Source: Pseudomonas sp. BSw22131
GTDB lineage: Bacteria > Pseudomonadota > Gammaproteobacteria > Pseudomonadales > Pseudomonadaceae
DNA length: 64,000 nucleotides
Direction: 5' to 3'
Assembly: GCF_026810445.1 (NCBI RefSeq)
Contig: NZ_CP113949.1
Span: 4,092,001 to 4,156,000, forward strand
A model generated the notes under the pieces. That model was not told the origin of the DNA and made no database searches. It saw only the letters and a program-made list of their open reading frames with translations. The translations under genes were made by a program, and so were the position numbers. Within the stretch, counting starts at the first letter, position 1; every line of letters begins with the position of its first letter. Of the stretch, positions 16,985 through 27,533 are shown one piece after another.

Positions 16985-17502
16985 AACGCGGATCCTTTAA
17001 GGGTCATCGGCAAACCGGCCACGGTCAGCACCACGCGCTGGCATTGCTCTGCCAGCGCTTGATGCAGCCAACCGGCTTCATCGACATAACGGCGGGTCAG
17101 CTCACCGAGGGGCACCACACCCATCCCGGTTTCGTTGCTGACAAAAATAATCTCGCCCGGCAACGCTGCCAGGCCTTCCAGCAAGGCATCACGCTCGTGG
17201 CTCAGGCGCTGGGAATCTTCAAGCATCAGCAGATTGGTCAGCCATAAGGTCAGGCAATCCACCAACAGGCAGCGTTCGGGCTGCGCGTGTTCTTTCAAGA
17301 CGCGAGCCAGTTCGAGGGGTTCTTCGACCAGCCCCCACTCTTCGGGTCGCCGTTTGCGGTGCAACGCCACGCGCTGATTCATCTCGCCATCCAAGGGTTG
17401 GCTGGTGGCGATATAAACCACGTCGAGGCCGCTATCAGTCGCCAGTTTTTCTGCCAGACGGCTTTTACCGGAGCGCGCACCGCCGAGGATCAATTGCTGC
17501 AT
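16981..17502 (-). CDS. cobU: Adenosylcobinamide kinase / guanylyltransferase
   Basis: A 173-residue bifunctional enzyme (CobP in the aerobic naming). The P-loop [12 protein letters not shown] is at the very start, with [21 protein letters not shown] then HRKRRPEEW holding the guanylylated His, and [18 protein letters not shown]. It phosphorylates adenosylcobinamide and adds GMP. The start is ATG 17502, in ATGA overlap with cobQ, not the longer frame from 17523. Confidence 0.95.
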   Translation of the reverse strand: MQQLILGGARSGKSRLAEKLATDSGLDVVYIATSQPLDGEMNQRVALHRKRRPEEWGLVEEPLELARVLKEHAQPERCLLVDCLTLWLTNLLMLEDSQRLSHERDALLEGLAALPGEIIFVSNETGMGVVPLGELTRRYVDEAGWLHQALAEQCQRVVLTVAGLPMTLKGSAL

Positions 17503-18968
17503 CAGACGTTCTCCAGACCGCAAAGTGTGCGTAACAGCGCGCGGTCCAGATGGTTTTCCACCAGATCGGCCAAACGCTCGATATCCCGCTCACGCAGGGC
17601 GTGGTAATCCACCGGCTCGACGTTTTCAAGACCTGCCCAGCGCAGCAAGGCACTGCAAGCGGCCGGACTTTCGAAGAGGCCGTGCAGGTAAGTGCCAAGG
17701 ACCTGCCCATCGGCACTTTGCGCGCCGTCGCAACGGCCATCGTCTAATTGCACGGCGGCAAGCTCCAGCGCGGGGCCGGTGGTCACGCCCGCGTGAATCT
17801 CGTAACCGGCGACTTCAGCGCCCTCAAGCGTCAGACGTCCACGCACATTGCGCAGCTGTTTTTCCTGTTCGAGCATGGTGCTCATGTCGAGCAAACCCAG
17901 GCCAGCACTGGACCCGGCGTCGCCCTCAAGCCCCAGCGGATCGTGCAGTTGGGTACCCAGCATCTGCAAGCCGCCGCAGATACCGATGACCTTGCCGCCG
18001 TAGCGCAAATGCCGGCTGATGGCGCCGTCCCAGCCGTTTTTGCGCAGATAAGCGAGGTCGCTGCGGACACTTTTCGAGCCGGGCAAAATAATCAGATCTG
18101 CGGCAGGGATCACCTGACCCGGCCCCACAAACTGCAGATTGACCTGAGGATGCAGGCGTAGCGGGTCGAAATCGGTGTGATTGCTGATGCGCGGCAGCAC
18201 CGGAACGATCACGTTAAGTACGCGCTCAACCTTATCAGTCTGGCGCTGATCAAGACCGTCTTCTGCCTCAAGGTGCAGGTCCATCACGTACGGCAAAACG
18301 CCCACGACCGGCTTGCCGGTGCGCTGCTCAAGCCAGTCCAGACCGGGTTGCAGCAAAGCGATGTCGCCCCGAAACCGGTTGATGATGAAGCCTTTCACGC
18401 GCGCCTGCTCACTGGTCGACAGCAATTCCAGCGTCCCCACCAGATGAGCAAACACGCCACCACGGTTGATGTCCGCCACCAGCAACACCGGGCAATCCAC
18501 TGCTTCGGCAAAGCCCATGTTGGCGATGTCGCCTGCACGCAGGTTGATCTCGGCAGGCGACCCTGCGCCCTCGACCATCACCACCGAATAGGCATCACTC
18601 AGGCGCCGATGCGACTCAAGCACCGCCCGCATGGCGATGGATTTGTAGTCGTGGTACGCGACGGCGTTCATGGTGGTGACGGCGCGACCATGGATGATCA
18701 CTTGCGAACCGGTGTCGCTGTTGGGCTTGAGCAACACAGGGTTCATGTCGGTGTGCGGCGCCAGACCACAGGCCTGGGCTTGCACCGCCTGGGCACGGCC
18801 AATCTCGCCGCCGTCCGCCGTCACCGCGCTGTTGAGCGCCATGTTCTGCGGCTTGAACGGCACGGTACGCACGCCTTGCCGGGTCAACCATCGGCACACG
18901 GCGGTCACCAGCGTGCTTTTGCCCGCGTCGGACGTCGTGCCCTGAATCATCAGGGTTTTGCTGTTCAT
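17502..18968 (-). CDS. cobQ: Cobyric acid synthase
   Basis: A 488-residue glutamine amidotransferase. The N-terminal ATPase domain has [15 protein letters not shown] and [13 protein letters not shown]; the C-terminal class I-like domain has the nucleophile in [10 protein letters not shown] and His in TYLHGLFES. It amidates positions b, d, e and g of adenosylcobyrinate a,c-diamide. It overlaps both neighbours by 4 nt. Confidence 0.96.
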   Translation of the reverse strand: MNSKTLMIQGTTSDAGKSTLVTAVCRWLTRQGVRTVPFKPQNMALNSAVTADGGEIGRAQAVQAQACGLAPHTDMNPVLLKPNSDTGSQVIIHGRAVTTMNAVAYHDYKSIAMRAVLESHRRLSDAYSVVMVEGAGSPAEINLRAGDIANMGFAEAVDCPVLLVADINRGGVFAHLVGTLELLSTSEQARVKGFIINRFRGDIALLQPGLDWLEQRTGKPVVGVLPYVMDLHLEAEDGLDQRQTDKVERVLNVIVPVLPRISNHTDFDPLRLHPQVNLQFVGPGQVIPAADLIILPGSKSVRSDLAYLRKNGWDGAISRHLRYGGKVIGICGGLQMLGTQLHDPLGLEGDAGSSAGLGLLDMSTMLEQEKQLRNVRGRLTLEGAEVAGYEIHAGVTTGPALELAAVQLDDGRCDGAQSADGQVLGTYLHGLFESPAACSALLRWAGLENVEPVDYHALRERDIERLADLVENHLDRALLRTLCGLENV

Positions 18969-19975
18969 GCGGGTTTCGCTTCCAGAAAGAAGGCTTCGAG
19001 GGCTGCGTTCAAGCGCGTCCAGTCTGCCTCTTGACGCGGCAAGCCAAAGCGCAGGCTGCTGTTATGAGGGCCGTTGTTCATGAACAGTCGCAGCAAAATC
19101 CCTCGCCGGGCGCAGAAGTCATGCAGCGCGACGGCGTAGGGTGTGATCAGCCACTGGAACAGCGCGCAACCGCCCAGCGGGGCCAAATTGTGCCGGCTTA
19201 GCAGCGCGGCAAGGCGCTGGCTGGCGCGTTCTGTACGTTCACGTTGCACGCGTTGGCCTTCTGCATCATTGAGGCAGATTTGCCCCAACACCCGCGTAGG
19301 CCCGTTGACTGCCCACGGCCCGATCTGTTGGGCCATGGAAGCCAGAAACCGCGGTTCGGCCAGTACGAAACCGAGCCGGACGCCTGCCAGCCCAAAGAAC
19401 TTGCCGAACGAGCGGAGCACGATCAGGCCAACGCGATCAGTATGCGACGCGAGGCTCAACGCCTGCGTGTTATCCATGAACGCTTCGTCCACCACCAGCC
19501 AGCCGCCGCGCTCAGCAAGTCGGGCGTGCCATGCCAGCAAGCGCTGCGGCGGTAGACTCAAACCTGTTGGATTGTTGGGGTTGACGACCACCAGCACGTC
19601 GAGCGCATTGATGAAGCAATCGACTTCATGCTCAAGCACCTCGCGCACCAGGAACCCGTTGCTGCGCCACGCTTCTGCGTGCTCGGCATAACAGGGCGAC
19701 AGCACGCCGACCTTGCCGGCGTGACGCAGCCGCGGCAACGCCTGAATCGCCGCTTGCGAACCCGAGACGGGTAACACGTGGGGCGCACCGTAGTAATCAC
19801 TGGCAGCGAGTTCAAGGCCGTCATCGGTCTCGGGCAGACGCGCCCAGGCAGTCAAAGGGATCTGCGGGATGGGCCACGGCCACGGGGAAATGCCGCTGGA
19901 CAAGTCGAGCCATTCCACTTCGGGGATACCGTAATCTCTGATCGCGCCGCGCAATCGGCCGCCGTGTTCAAGCAT
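18965..19975 (-). CDS. cobD: Threonine-phosphate decarboxylase
   Basis: A 336-residue PLP enzyme of the aminotransferase I fold (called CobC in Pseudomonas denitrificans naming). Start [17 protein letters not shown], substrate loop [26 protein letters not shown], and PLP lysine in [15 protein letters not shown]. It makes (R)-1-amino-2-propanol phosphate, the linker between corrin ring and nucleotide loop. It overlaps cbiB by 8 nt and cobQ by 4 nt. Confidence 0.93.
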   Translation of the reverse strand: MLEHGGRLRGAIRDYGIPEVEWLDLSSGISPWPWPIPQIPLTAWARLPETDDGLELAASDYYGAPHVLPVSGSQAAIQALPRLRHAGKVGVLSPCYAEHAEAWRSNGFLVREVLEHEVDCFINALDVLVVVNPNNPTGLSLPPQRLLAWHARLAERGGWLVVDEAFMDNTQALSLASHTDRVGLIVLRSFGKFFGLAGVRLGFVLAEPRFLASMAQQIGPWAVNGPTRVLGQICLNDAEGQRVQRERTERASQRLAALLSRHNLAPLGGCALFQWLITPYAVALHDFCARRGILLRLFMNNGPHNSSLRFGLPRQEADWTRLNAALEAFFLEAKPA

Positions 19976-20876
19976 AGAATTGAGCCCCTGCGCACAAGAT
20001 CAGCAACCAAAGCCAGACGCCACGCTGCACTAATTGCCAGCCACGATCAATGGCATCGGCATCGGCAGGCGTGCCCTCACCCAACTGCGGACGTTCGTGC
20101 AGCTCGCCGTGATAAATCGCCGGGCCTCCCAACTCAACACCCAAGGCACCTGCACCTGCCGCCATCACCGGCCCTGCGTTGGGGCTGTCCCACTTCGGTG
20201 CCTGCGTGCGCCAGCAGCGCAAGGCCAGTCGGGTTTTCCCCAGCAGCGCGTAGGTCAACGCCACCAGCCGCGCCGGTATGTAATTCAGCACGTCATCGAT
20301 TTTTGCCGCCGCCCAGCCGAAGCGTTCAAAGCGGGCATTGCGATACCCCCACATAGCGTCCAGCGTGTTGCTCAAGCGATACAACACCACGCCGGGCGCA
20401 CCCAGCAGCACGAACCAGAAAATCGCAGCAAACACCGCATCACTGCCGTTTTCCAGAACGGACTCGGTCGCGGCGCGCGCCACTTCGGTTGAATCCAGCT
20501 CAGTGGTCTGTCGGCTGACCAGATATCCGACGCGGCGCCGTGCTTCGTCCAGATCGCCGGTGCGCAGCGCTTGCGCCACTGGCTGAACATGCTCGCCAAG
20601 ACTGCGCATGCCCAGCGCGCAGTACAACGCGGCAATTTCGATCAGCCAGCCGATGTAAGGCAGCCCGCTCAGCAACATAGCCAGCACGGTGAGCGGAATG
20701 ACAGCGATGAACCATGCCGTCACGCCATGACTGCGCCAGCCGCGTCCACCGGGGTTGAAGCGTTGTTCGAGACGATCAGCGAAACGACCGAAGGCCACCA
20801 GCGGGTGGTTTCGTTTTGGCTCGCCAAGCAGCGCGTCCAGCGCAACCCCGGCGATGCTCAACAACGCCACGCTCAT
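19968..20876 (-). CDS. cbiB: Adenosylcobinamide-phosphate synthase
   Basis: A 302-residue membrane protein (CobD in aerobic naming) that attaches aminopropanol phosphate to adenosylcobyric acid. Starts [20 protein letters not shown] with [14 protein letters not shown], then [22 protein letters not shown] and [21 protein letters not shown] 20876 is set by ATGA overlap with bluB; the frame upstream to 21104 is bluB antisense coding and is dropped. About five hydrophobic segments. Confidence 0.94.
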   Translation of the reverse strand: MSVALLSIAGVALDALLGEPKRNHPLVAFGRFADRLEQRFNPGGRGWRSHGVTAWFIAVIPLTVLAMLLSGLPYIGWLIEIAALYCALGMRSLGEHVQPVAQALRTGDLDEARRRVGYLVSRQTTELDSTEVARAATESVLENGSDAVFAAIFWFVLLGAPGVVLYRLSNTLDAMWGYRNARFERFGWAAAKIDDVLNYIPARLVALTYALLGKTRLALRCWRTQAPKWDSPNAGPVMAAGAGALGVELGGPAIYHGELHERPQLGEGTPADADAIDRGWQLVQRGVWLWLLILCAGAQFYA

Positions 20877-21523
20877 GGATGCACTCCCCAGGTATTTTCG
20901 TAAACCAGCTCGCTGAGCGGGCGGGCCTGCGCCCAGCCTTCCATCACCAGCATCGGCTGTGGATAAAATTCGGCGACCGGCCCCAGACACAAGATGGCCA
21001 GCGGCTTGGCCCCGACCGGCATGCCCAGCACCTCGGCCAGCGCCTGAGGCTCGAACATCGAAACCCAGCCCATGCCCAGCCCTTCGGCGCGGGCGGCCAG
21101 CCACAGGTTCTGGATTGCGCAGGACAACGACGCCATGTCCATTTCCGGCAACGTCCGGCGGCCAAAAATGTGCTTTTCACGATCATCCATCAACGCTGCG
21201 ACCAGCACTTCGGCGCACTGCTCGATGCCCTCGACTTTGAGCTTCATGAAGTGATCGGAACGTTCGCCCAAGGCCTCTGCGGTCTGGATGCGCTCAAGCT
21301 CAACGTGGGCGCGGATACGTGCACGCAACTGCCGGTCCGTGACACGAATGAAACGCCAGGGCTGCATGAGCCCGACGCTGGGCGCGTGATGGGCCGCTTC
21401 AAGCAAACGCGCCAACAACGCAGGCTCAACTGAGCCGCCGCTGAAGTGACGCATGTCCCGTCGTTCTGCTATCGCCCGATAAACCGCAGCGCGCTCGGCG
21501 TCACTGAAAGCCTGGTCGCTCAT
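20873..21523 (-). CDS. bluB: 5,6-dimethylbenzimidazole synthase
   Basis: A 216-residue flavin-destructase of the nitroreductase fold. FMN-binding parts are seen in [31 protein letters not shown] and the C-terminal [19 protein letters not shown]. BluB breaks down reduced FMN with oxygen to give the lower ligand DMB, so this pathway can run aerobically. Overlaps cobB and cbiB by 4 nt each. Confidence 0.93.
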   Translation of the reverse strand: MSDQAFSDAERAAVYRAIAERRDMRHFSGGSVEPALLARLLEAAHHAPSVGLMQPWRFIRVTDRQLRARIRAHVELERIQTAEALGERSDHFMKLKVEGIEQCAEVLVAALMDDREKHIFGRRTLPEMDMASLSCAIQNLWLAARAEGLGMGWVSMFEPQALAEVLGMPVGAKPLAILCLGPVAEFYPQPMLVMEGWAQARPLSELVYENTWGVHP

Positions 21524-22815
21524 GGCAAAAACAGCGCCGCCACCGCCTGGGGGTTGGAAGGGAAATAGAAGTGCACATAGGAAGCCGTCATCCGGCCTTC
21601 GCGGTAGACCGCTTCGGCGCCTCGCCCGCCATTGGGGCTGATGCCACGGGTGATCGGTTGCAGCTCAGTGCTGGTCAGCGAATGGTGATAGGTGTGGCCA
21701 CGCAACGTGCCTTCCGGCAGCTCGACATTTTGCAGCGCCAGGGCGGCGAGACGCTTTTGCATGACGGCCTCGCCGCTGAGCAGTCCGACCAGGTCCGCGC
21801 GCACGCCGTCGACATCGGTCAAAGCGTCCAGCAGATACAGCATGCCGCCACACTCCGCCAACAGCGGTTTACCGGCGGCGTGATGCTGACGGATCGCGTC
21901 GAGCATCGGGGTGTTTTCGCCCAGAGCCACGTGGTGAAGCTCCGGATAACCGCCAGGAAGGTACAAGCTGTCTGCTTCCGGCAATTGCTGGTCGCGAATG
22001 GGCGAAAAGAACGACAACTCGGCGCCCATCGCCCGCAGCAAATCAAGGCTCGCGCCATAGATGAACGCAAATGCTTCGTCATGGGCGATGGCAATCCGAA
22101 CCCCTTCGAGCAAGCGCTCGGCGGGCACGACGTCAGGCGCTTCAAACGTCACGACCGGCGGCAGCGCCACTTCACAGGTACTGGCCAGCGAGTTCGCTGC
22201 TGCGTCGAGTCGCACGTCAAGATCATTCAGCTCGCTGGCCTGCACCAGCCCCAGATGGCGGCTGGGCAGTTCGATACCGGTCTCGCGGGACAATGCGCCG
22301 TACCAGCGCATGCCTTCAGTGAGGCTGTCCTCCAGCAACTGCGCATGACGGACCGTGCCCACCCGGTTGGCGAGTACGCCGGCAAAAGGCAGGTCCGGCT
22401 GATAACGCGCGAGCCCCAGCGCCAAGGCGCCAAACGTCTGGGCCATGGCGGTGCCGTCGATGACGCCCAGCACCGACACGCCAAAACGTCGTGCCAGATC
22501 TGCGCTGGATGGGGTGCCATCGAACAGCCCCATCACACCTTCGATCAGGATCAGGTCAGCGTCGGCGGCAGCTTCCCACAACAGGCGTCGGCTTTCGTCC
22601 TCGCCCACCATCCACATGTCCAGTTGGTACACCGGGTTGCCGCTGGCGCGCTCGAGGATCATCGGATCGAGGAAGTCAGGGCCGCACTTGAACACGCGGA
22701 CCTTGCGCCCTTGATTGCGGTGCAATCGGGCGAGCGCGGCGGTCACGGTGGTTTTGCCCTGTCCGGAGGCGGGTGCGGCGATCAATACCGCCGGGCAGTG
22801 CCTTGCCTCGCTCAT
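21520..22815 (-). CDS. cobB: Cobyrinate a,c-diamide synthase
   Basis: A 431-residue glutamine amidotransferase with an N-terminal P-loop (AAPASGQGKTTVTAALAR), FKCGPDFLDPM, LIEGVMGLFDGTPSSAD, and a C-terminal domain with the nucleophile Cys in LLAECGGMLYLLDAL and SYVHFYFPSNP. It adds amides at positions a and c of (hydrogeno)cobyrinate. It starts 10 nt after cobO. Confidence 0.95.
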   Translation of the reverse strand: MSEARHCPAVLIAAPASGQGKTTVTAALARLHRNQGRKVRVFKCGPDFLDPMILERASGNPVYQLDMWMVGEDESRRLLWEAAADADLILIEGVMGLFDGTPSSADLARRFGVSVLGVIDGTAMAQTFGALALGLARYQPDLPFAGVLANRVGTVRHAQLLEDSLTEGMRWYGALSRETGIELPSRHLGLVQASELNDLDVRLDAAANSLASTCEVALPPVVTFEAPDVVPAERLLEGVRIAIAHDEAFAFIYGASLDLLRAMGAELSFFSPIRDQQLPEADSLYLPGGYPELHHVALGENTPMLDAIRQHHAAGKPLLAECGGMLYLLDALTDVDGVRADLVGLLSGEAVMQKRLAALALQNVELPEGTLRGHTYHHSLTSTELQPITRGISPNGGRGAEAVYREGRMTASYVHFYFPSNPQAVAALFLP

Positions 22816-22825
22816 GAACGCTTAC

Positions 22826-23437
22826 TCACAGCTCAATACCCTTTTGCGCGCGGATACCGGACTGGAACGCATGCTTGATCACGCTGATGTCGGAAGCAGT
22901 GTCCGACAGGTCGAGCAATTCCTGTTTGGCGCCGCGACCGGTCACGACGACGTGCTGCATCGGCGGGCGCGCCTGCAAGTCGCTGAGCACTTGCTCAAGA
23001 TCGAGATAGCCATGCTTGAGCGCGATGTTCAGCTCGTCGAGGATCACCAGGCCAATCTCGGGATTACGGAGCATCTCTTGCGTGACGGCCCAGGCGGATT
23101 CTGCAGCAGCGATGTCGCGCTGACGGTCCTGGGTTTCCCAGGTGAACCCTTCGCCCATGACGTGGTAGCGGACTTGTTCCGGGAAACGACGGAAAAACAT
23201 CTCCTCGCCGGTGCTGTTACGGCCCTTGATGAACTGCACCACGCCACACTGGATGTCGTGGCCCATGGCGCGGGCCAACATGCCGAATGCCGAGCTGCTT
23301 TTGCCTTTGCCGTTGCCGGTCAGCACCAGCAGCAGGCCGCATTCGTTGGGTGAACTGGCGATACGCTCGTCCATCACGGCTTTTTTGCGCAGCATGCGCG
23401 CCAGATGGCGTTCGTCACGTTCGGGGGATTCGCTCAT
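22826..23437 (-). CDS. cobO: Corrinoid adenosyltransferase
   Basis: A 203-residue CobA/CobO/BtuR-type enzyme. The P-loop VLTGNGKGKSSSAFGMLAR, VQFIKGRNSTGEE, MGEGFTWETQDRQRD and VILDELNIALKHGYLD are all present. It moves the 5'-deoxyadenosyl group from ATP to cobalt. ATG 23437 (MSESPERDERHLARML) is preferred over 23482. It is the first gene after the cobalamin riboswitch and so the probable head of the operon. The short gap to the switch at 23534 allows control of translation or transcription. Confidence 0.95.
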   Translation of the reverse strand: MSESPERDERHLARMLRKKAVMDERIASSPNECGLLLVLTGNGKGKSSSAFGMLARAMGHDIQCGVVQFIKGRNSTGEEMFFRRFPEQVRYHVMGEGFTWETQDRQRDIAAAESAWAVTQEMLRNPEIGLVILDELNIALKHGYLDLEQVLSDLQARPPMQHVVVTGRGAKQELLDLSDTASDISVIKHAFQSGIRAQKGIEL

Positions 23438-23533
23438 CTCGGCTCTCCGCTTGAGGGGCAGGTAAACGCAGACGAAGAGCAAAGGCAGGCACTGGCAGCA
23501 CGACGCAGATCAAAGACCCGGGCCGCTGCGCAG

Positions 23534-23757
23534 AGCATCGCCCTCCGTGATGCTGTTGAATTGGATCAGGCCGGTCTCCGGACTCATGAGCGAACTTTCT
23601 GGCCACGCGCCTTCCCATGCTCAATGAACACAGTGGCATCGTGCGCGGCCTTCTCATTTACCGTTGCGGAGGCAGTGCCGGGATCAAAGCGCGAGGCATT
23701 CTCACCGGCTTCCCTGTTTCACCCTGTCGAGCCTTGCTCGATGGGCACCTGAAACAA
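23534..23757 (-). promoter_or_regulatory. Cobalamin riboswitch ahead of the cob operon
   Basis: On the minus strand the order is GTTTCAGGTGCCC (about 23755), AGGGTGAAACAGGGAAGCCG, GCAACGGTAAATGAG, GCCACTG near 23630, AGTCCGGAGACCGGCC (the B12-box, near 23580), and a closing hairpin GCATCACGGAGGGCGATGC (23534-23554). This matches the AdoCbl aptamer core in both sequence and order. It should shut off the cob genes when cofactor is plentiful. The divergent dehydrogenase gene starts at 23893, so the promoter lies in 23757-23892. Confidence 0.93.
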
Positions 23758-23892
23758 GTGGCGAAGGGTAGAGGGTTGGGGTTTGAGCGTCAATCAACGC
23801 AGCGTCTGATCCGCCGGTTGAACCTAAGAAGGCTCAGGTGCCTCTACCTAGATACACAAAAATACAAACTGCACCCGAAATGGAGATCGACG

Positions 23893-25239
23893 ATGTTCAA
23901 GCTCAGACCTCAATTTGTCCTGCTGCTGTTGGTTACCGGTGGCCTTGCTGCTTGCGGCGAGTCTTCCACCTTGCAAGTCAGTGACGGCATGGGGGCATCG
24001 CCCAAGCTGCCTGAACCCAATAAAACGCTGATCCCTACTGTGAACATCGCTCCGGCAGTCGGCTGGGCCGCCGGCGCCAAACCTGTCGCCGCGCCGGGCA
24101 CGCAGGTCGCTGCGTTCGCCGAGAACCTCGACCACCCGCGCTGGCTGTACGTCTTGCCGAACGGCGATGTACTGGTGGCCGAGACCAATTCGCCGCCAAA
24201 ACCTGACGACAGCAAGGGCATCCGCGGCTGGGTCATGGAAAAGGTGATGGGCCGCGCAGGTGCCGGCGTGCCCAGCCCGAACCGCATCACCCTGCTGCGC
24301 GACAAGGACCACGATGGCGTGGCAGAAACCCGCACCGTGTTTCTGGAAAACCTCAATTCGCCGTTCGGCATGGCGCTGGTCGGCAACAAGTTTTACGTGG
24401 CTGACACTGATCGGTTAATCAGCTTCAACTACGAGCCCGGCCAGACGTCGATCACCGGCCAGCCGACCAAAGTCGTCGATCTGCCGGGCGGTACGCTCAA
24501 CCATCACTGGACCAAAAACGTCATTGCCAGCAAAGACGGCAAGAAGCTCTACGTCACCGTCGGCTCCAACTCCAACGTCGGCGAGAACGGCCTGGATCAG
24601 GAAAAAGACCGTGCAGCCATCTGGGAAGTTGATCCCGCCACCGGAGCACATCGCATTTTTGCCTCGGGCCTGCGCAACCCCAACGGCATGGATTGGGAAC
24701 CACACACCGGCGCGCTCTGGACGGCAGTCAACGAACGTGACGAAATCGGCAGCGACCTCGTGCCGGACTATGTGACGTCGGTCAAGGACGGCGCTTTCTA
24801 CGGCTGGCCCTTCAGCTATTACGGGCAACACGTCGATGTTCGAGTCACACCACAAAATCCGGAACTGGTGGCCAAGGCGATTGCGCCCGATTTCGCGGTT
24901 GGCCCGCACACCGCGTCCCTCGGCCTGGCATTCGCAGACGGCAAAACACTGCCTGCTCCGTTTACTGAGGGCCTGTTCATCGGGCAACACGGCTCCTGGA
25001 ACCGCAAACCCCACAGTGGCTACAAGGTGCTGTTCGTACCGTTCAAGGATGGCAAGCCGAGCGGAACCCCTGTCGACCTGTTGACGGGCTTCCTGAATTC
25101 GGATGAGAAGGCGCAAGGCCGTCCAGTGGGCGTGATCAATGACAATAACGGCGGGCTGTTGGTCGCCGATGACGTCGGCAACAAGATATGGCGAGTGACG
25201 GCAGCGAAAACCGCACAGGCTTCTAACGCGGCAAAATGA
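23893..25239 (+). CDS. PQQ-type sugar (sorbosone-like) dehydrogenase, lipoprotein
   Basis: A 448-residue protein with a lipoprotein signal ([15 protein letters not shown], lipobox Cys at about 19) and a six-bladed beta-propeller of the soluble quinoprotein dehydrogenase type: [83 protein letters not shown] and [14 protein letters not shown]. It resembles L-sorbosone dehydrogenases. It should act on sugars or aldehydes at the outer membrane's inner face. The start ATG 23893 follows GGAG; the long N-terminal frame from 23617 covers riboswitch DNA. Confidence 0.88.
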   Translation: MFKLRPQFVLLLLVTGGLAACGESSTLQVSDGMGASPKLPEPNKTLIPTVNIAPAVGWAAGAKPVAAPGTQVAAFAENLDHPRWLYVLPNGDVLVAETNSPPKPDDSKGIRGWVMEKVMGRAGAGVPSPNRITLLRDKDHDGVAETRTVFLENLNSPFGMALVGNKFYVADTDRLISFNYEPGQTSITGQPTKVVDLPGGTLNHHWTKNVIASKDGKKLYVTVGSNSNVGENGLDQEKDRAAIWEVDPATGAHRIFASGLRNPNGMDWEPHTGALWTAVNERDEIGSDLVPDYVTSVKDGAFYGWPFSYYGQHVDVRVTPQNPELVAKAIAPDFAVGPHTASLGLAFADGKTLPAPFTEGLFIGQHGSWNRKPHSGYKVLFVPFKDGKPSGTPVDLLTGFLNSDEKAQGRPVGVINDNNGGLLVADDVGNKIWRVTAAKTAQASNAAK

Positions 25240-25251
25240 TTCGTCGATAAA

Positions 25252-25346
25252 TCTGTGGGAGGAAGCTTGCTCGCGATGGGGGAATGTCAGTGCTGAATGT
25301 GCCAACTGACACACTGCAATCGCGAGCAAGCTCCCTCCCGCAGCAA
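25252..25346. repeat. Paired REP element (GGGAGGAAGC type)
   Basis: GTGGGAGGAAGCTTGCTCGC at 25255 is mirrored by GCGAGCAAGCTCCCTCCCGC ending at 25342. It sits between convergent genes. Confidence 0.8.
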
Positions 25347-25359
25347 CACACTCAACGTG

Positions 25360-25896
25360 CTACTGCCGCGCGAGGCTCGAAGGCTGGATGACGCGCTTGG
25401 CGTTGAGCCAGGCTTTCTGCCAATAGGGCTTGTCGAGGCTGTCCAGTTTGACCGTGCCACCGGTGGCCGGTGCATGCACAAAACGCCCTTCCCCGACGTA
25501 AATCCCGGCGTGACTGACGTTGGAACCGCCCGACGTAGCAAAGAACACCAGATCACCCGTCTGCAGTTGACTGCGATTGATGTCCGGGCCGCGCAGGGTA
25601 ATCATCTCGCGGGTCGAACGCGGCAAGCTGATGCCCGTCGCATTACGGTACACGTAGCCGATCAAGCCACTGCAATCGAACCCGGAATCCGGTGTGTTGC
25701 CGCCCCAGCGATAAGGTGTGCCCACAAGCCCGATGGCGCGGACGAGCACGTCGTCTGCAACGGGGGAGGTAAAGTCGGAAGGAGCGGAAACGATGGGCTT
25801 GGGGGCAACCCGTTTAGGGGCAGGCGGTGGAGTGCTGGCACACGCCGCCAGCAATACGGCCATTGATACGACAATCAGGCGAACCGGTAGCGACAT
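25360..25896 (-). CDS. NlpC/P60 (C40) peptidase, lipoprotein
   Basis: A 178-residue protein with a lipobox (SMAVLLAACASTP) and an NlpC/P60 domain: YRWGGNTPDSGFDCSGLIGYVY with the catalytic Cys, LPRSTREM, LQTGDLVFFATSGGSNVSHAGIYVG with the catalytic His, and GRFVHAPATGG. Family enzymes cut gamma-D-Glu-DAP bonds in peptidoglycan. Start ATG 25896 is set by the signal peptide. A paralogue follows 95 bp upstream on the same strand. Confidence 0.9.
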   Translation of the reverse strand: MSLPVRLIVVSMAVLLAACASTPPPAPKRVAPKPIVSAPSDFTSPVADDVLVRAIGLVGTPYRWGGNTPDSGFDCSGLIGYVYRNATGISLPRSTREMITLRGPDINRSQLQTGDLVFFATSGGSNVSHAGIYVGEGRFVHAPATGGTVKLDSLDKPYWQKAWLNAKRVIQPSSLARQ

Positions 25897-25991
25897 GGAT
25901 ACAACAACCTGCAACGGATGCGGCCTAAGCCCCTGCCTGAGAGGAGCTGGAACTGCGCACAATCAGGATTAACCTGTTGCGCGCCCGGTAT

Positions 25992-26684
25992 TCAACGATG
26001 TTGGCGCTTGAGTGTAGTCGAATTCAACGCTGTCGTTGTTTCTGCAACCTGAGTCTGGGCAGGTGCCATCGCCAACGCGCGTTTGGCTTCAATGAAAGTC
26101 CTCGACCAGTAGGCATCGTCGAGGCTGTCTACACGAACACCCCCGCTGCGGCGGCTGCTTGAGTGGATGAACTGATCATCACCCAGATAGATACCCGCAT
26201 GGCTGACGCGACCGCGACCGGCAGTGCTGAAAAACAGCAGATCGCCTGGTTTGAGGTCGTTACGCTTAACGAGGGGTGCATCGACGTTGATCATTTCACG
26301 CGTTGAGCGCGGAAGACTCATGCCGGCCTCTTCGCGGAAGAGATAACCGATAAAGCCACTGCAATCAAAACCCGAGGAAGTCGAAGTGCCGCCGAAACGG
26401 TAGCGCGTACCGATCAGGGCTTTGCCACGCTCAAGGATGCTGTCGGCCAACGCTGGCAGCTGATACGGCTTGCTGTCTGCAAACTGTGCCAGTTCATCTT
26501 CGGTGGCGATTTCGTCCTGCAGCACGGAGGCGTAGTCGGCTCTGTGTGCAGCGGATTGGGCGGTAACAGAATTCTGCATGTGCTGATTCTGAGCCTGCTG
26601 TTGCGACGCTGGCATCTGGGCCGCGCAGCCGAACAACAGGGTAACCAGTGCGAGGGGCACGAGGGGTGCGAAGCGATTTAGCAT
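25992..26684 (-). CDS. NlpC/P60 (C40) peptidase, lipoprotein (paralogue)
   Basis: A 230-residue protein with a lipobox (VPLALVTLLFGCAAQMP), a Gln-rich linker (residues about 20-60) and an NlpC/P60 domain: YRFGGTSTSSGFDCSGFIGYLF, LPRSTREMI, LKPGDLLFFSTAGRGRVSHAGIYLG, QFIHSSSRRSGG. It is clearly a paralogue of the adjacent gene. Start ATG 26684 is preferred to the GTG at 26690. Likely a cell-wall hydrolase. Confidence 0.9.
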   Translation of the reverse strand: MLNRFAPLVPLALVTLLFGCAAQMPASQQQAQNQHMQNSVTAQSAAHRADYASVLQDEIATEDELAQFADSKPYQLPALADSILERGKALIGTRYRFGGTSTSSGFDCSGFIGYLFREEAGMSLPRSTREMINVDAPLVKRNDLKPGDLLFFSTAGRGRVSHAGIYLGDDQFIHSSSRRSGGVRVDSLDDAYWSRTFIEAKRALAMAPAQTQVAETTTALNSTTLKRQHR

Positions 26685-26759
26685 GGGCACGACCGTGGCG
26701 GATGTGTAAAGAAGCCGAGACTATGCCCTCAATCATCCTCATTTGCAAATTCAATCGAA

Positions 26760-27533
26760 TCAAATGTGACTTAGGAGGTCCCCCATCACATCTAAGGCCC
26801 TGCACTTCAGGAACACGTCCATTTGCGCAGAATGATCGGTTTGCGAAGGGTTTATCTCGGCGGTAAAGCCTCCCGATACCCTCACCCGAAAGATCGGCTC
26901 GTGAATATACGGAAAGCTGGCGGTGGTGCCAATACTTAAAACAGCATCGAAGCCTTTTGCCATCTCTTCGTACAGCATATTCAGTGCCAGCTCTGGCAAC
27001 ATTTCTTCGAACAACACCACCGGTGGTCGCAGCACGCCTTGGCATTTGCCGCACAAAGGCGGCAGCGTCCGCTGCAAATGCTCACGCAGTTGCGGATCTA
27101 TGGCGCCACAAGACTGACAGTAGAGCGGTGCGAGCTGCCCATGGATTTCTATCAGCCGTTCCGGTGGGCTGCCCGCCGCACGATGATAGCCATCTACGTT
27201 TTGCGTCAGCACCCAGCAACCAGGCTTGCGACGCTGCAACTCGGCGATAGCATAGTGCCCCTCATTGGGCTGTCCACCCAGGCAGGCGCTGCCTAATTGG
27301 GCAATGTACTTCCAGCACAAGGCAGGGTCACGGCGCAGCATAGGCCCGGACAGCGCGACTTCGATCGGTAAGCCGTCGTCGGTACGCCCGTTGTAAAGCC
27401 CGCCAACGCCACGGTACGTCGGCAATCCCGAGTCTGCCGAAAGTCCGGCCCCGGTAATGATCAGGATGCGATTGGCGTGGCGCAATGCTGCCGCGGTTTG
27501 CAGCACCAACGACCGGTCGACACTGGGGTTCAC
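26760..27533 (-). CDS. SIR2-family NAD-dependent protein deacylase
   Basis: A 257-residue sirtuin: ITGAGLSADSGLPTYRG, TQNVDGYHRAAG, catalytic His in IEIHGQLAPLYC, a zinc site CQSC...CGKC, LRPPVVLFEEMLP, GTTASFPY and EINPSQT. It removes acyl groups from lysine, using NAD. The start is GTG 27533, in GTGA overlap with hda, so the two are probably translated together. The YRG of motif I differs from the usual FRG. A sirtuin here is not part of the hda neighbourhood as I remember it in P. aeruginosa. Confidence 0.9.
   Translation of the reverse strand: MNPSVDRSLVLQTAAALRHANRILIITGAGLSADSGLPTYRGVGGLYNGRTDDGLPIEVALSGPMLRRDPALCWKYIAQLGSACLGGQPNEGHYAIAELQRRKPGCWVLTQNVDGYHRAAGSPPERLIEIHGQLAPLYCQSCGAIDPQLREHLQRTLPPLCGKCQGVLRPPVVLFEEMLPELALNMLYEEMAKGFDAVLSIGTTASFPYIHEPIFRVRVSGGFTAEINPSQTDHSAQMDVFLKCRALDVMGDLLSHI

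Noticed and set aside
21571..22878. 435-codon plus-strand open frame
   Set aside because: Antisense to cobB, whose P-loop and amidotransferase motifs are intact.
26494..27054. 186-codon minus-strand frame across the sirtuin and C40 genes
   Set aside because: It overlaps two well-supported genes in a different frame and has Arg-rich false-frame composition.
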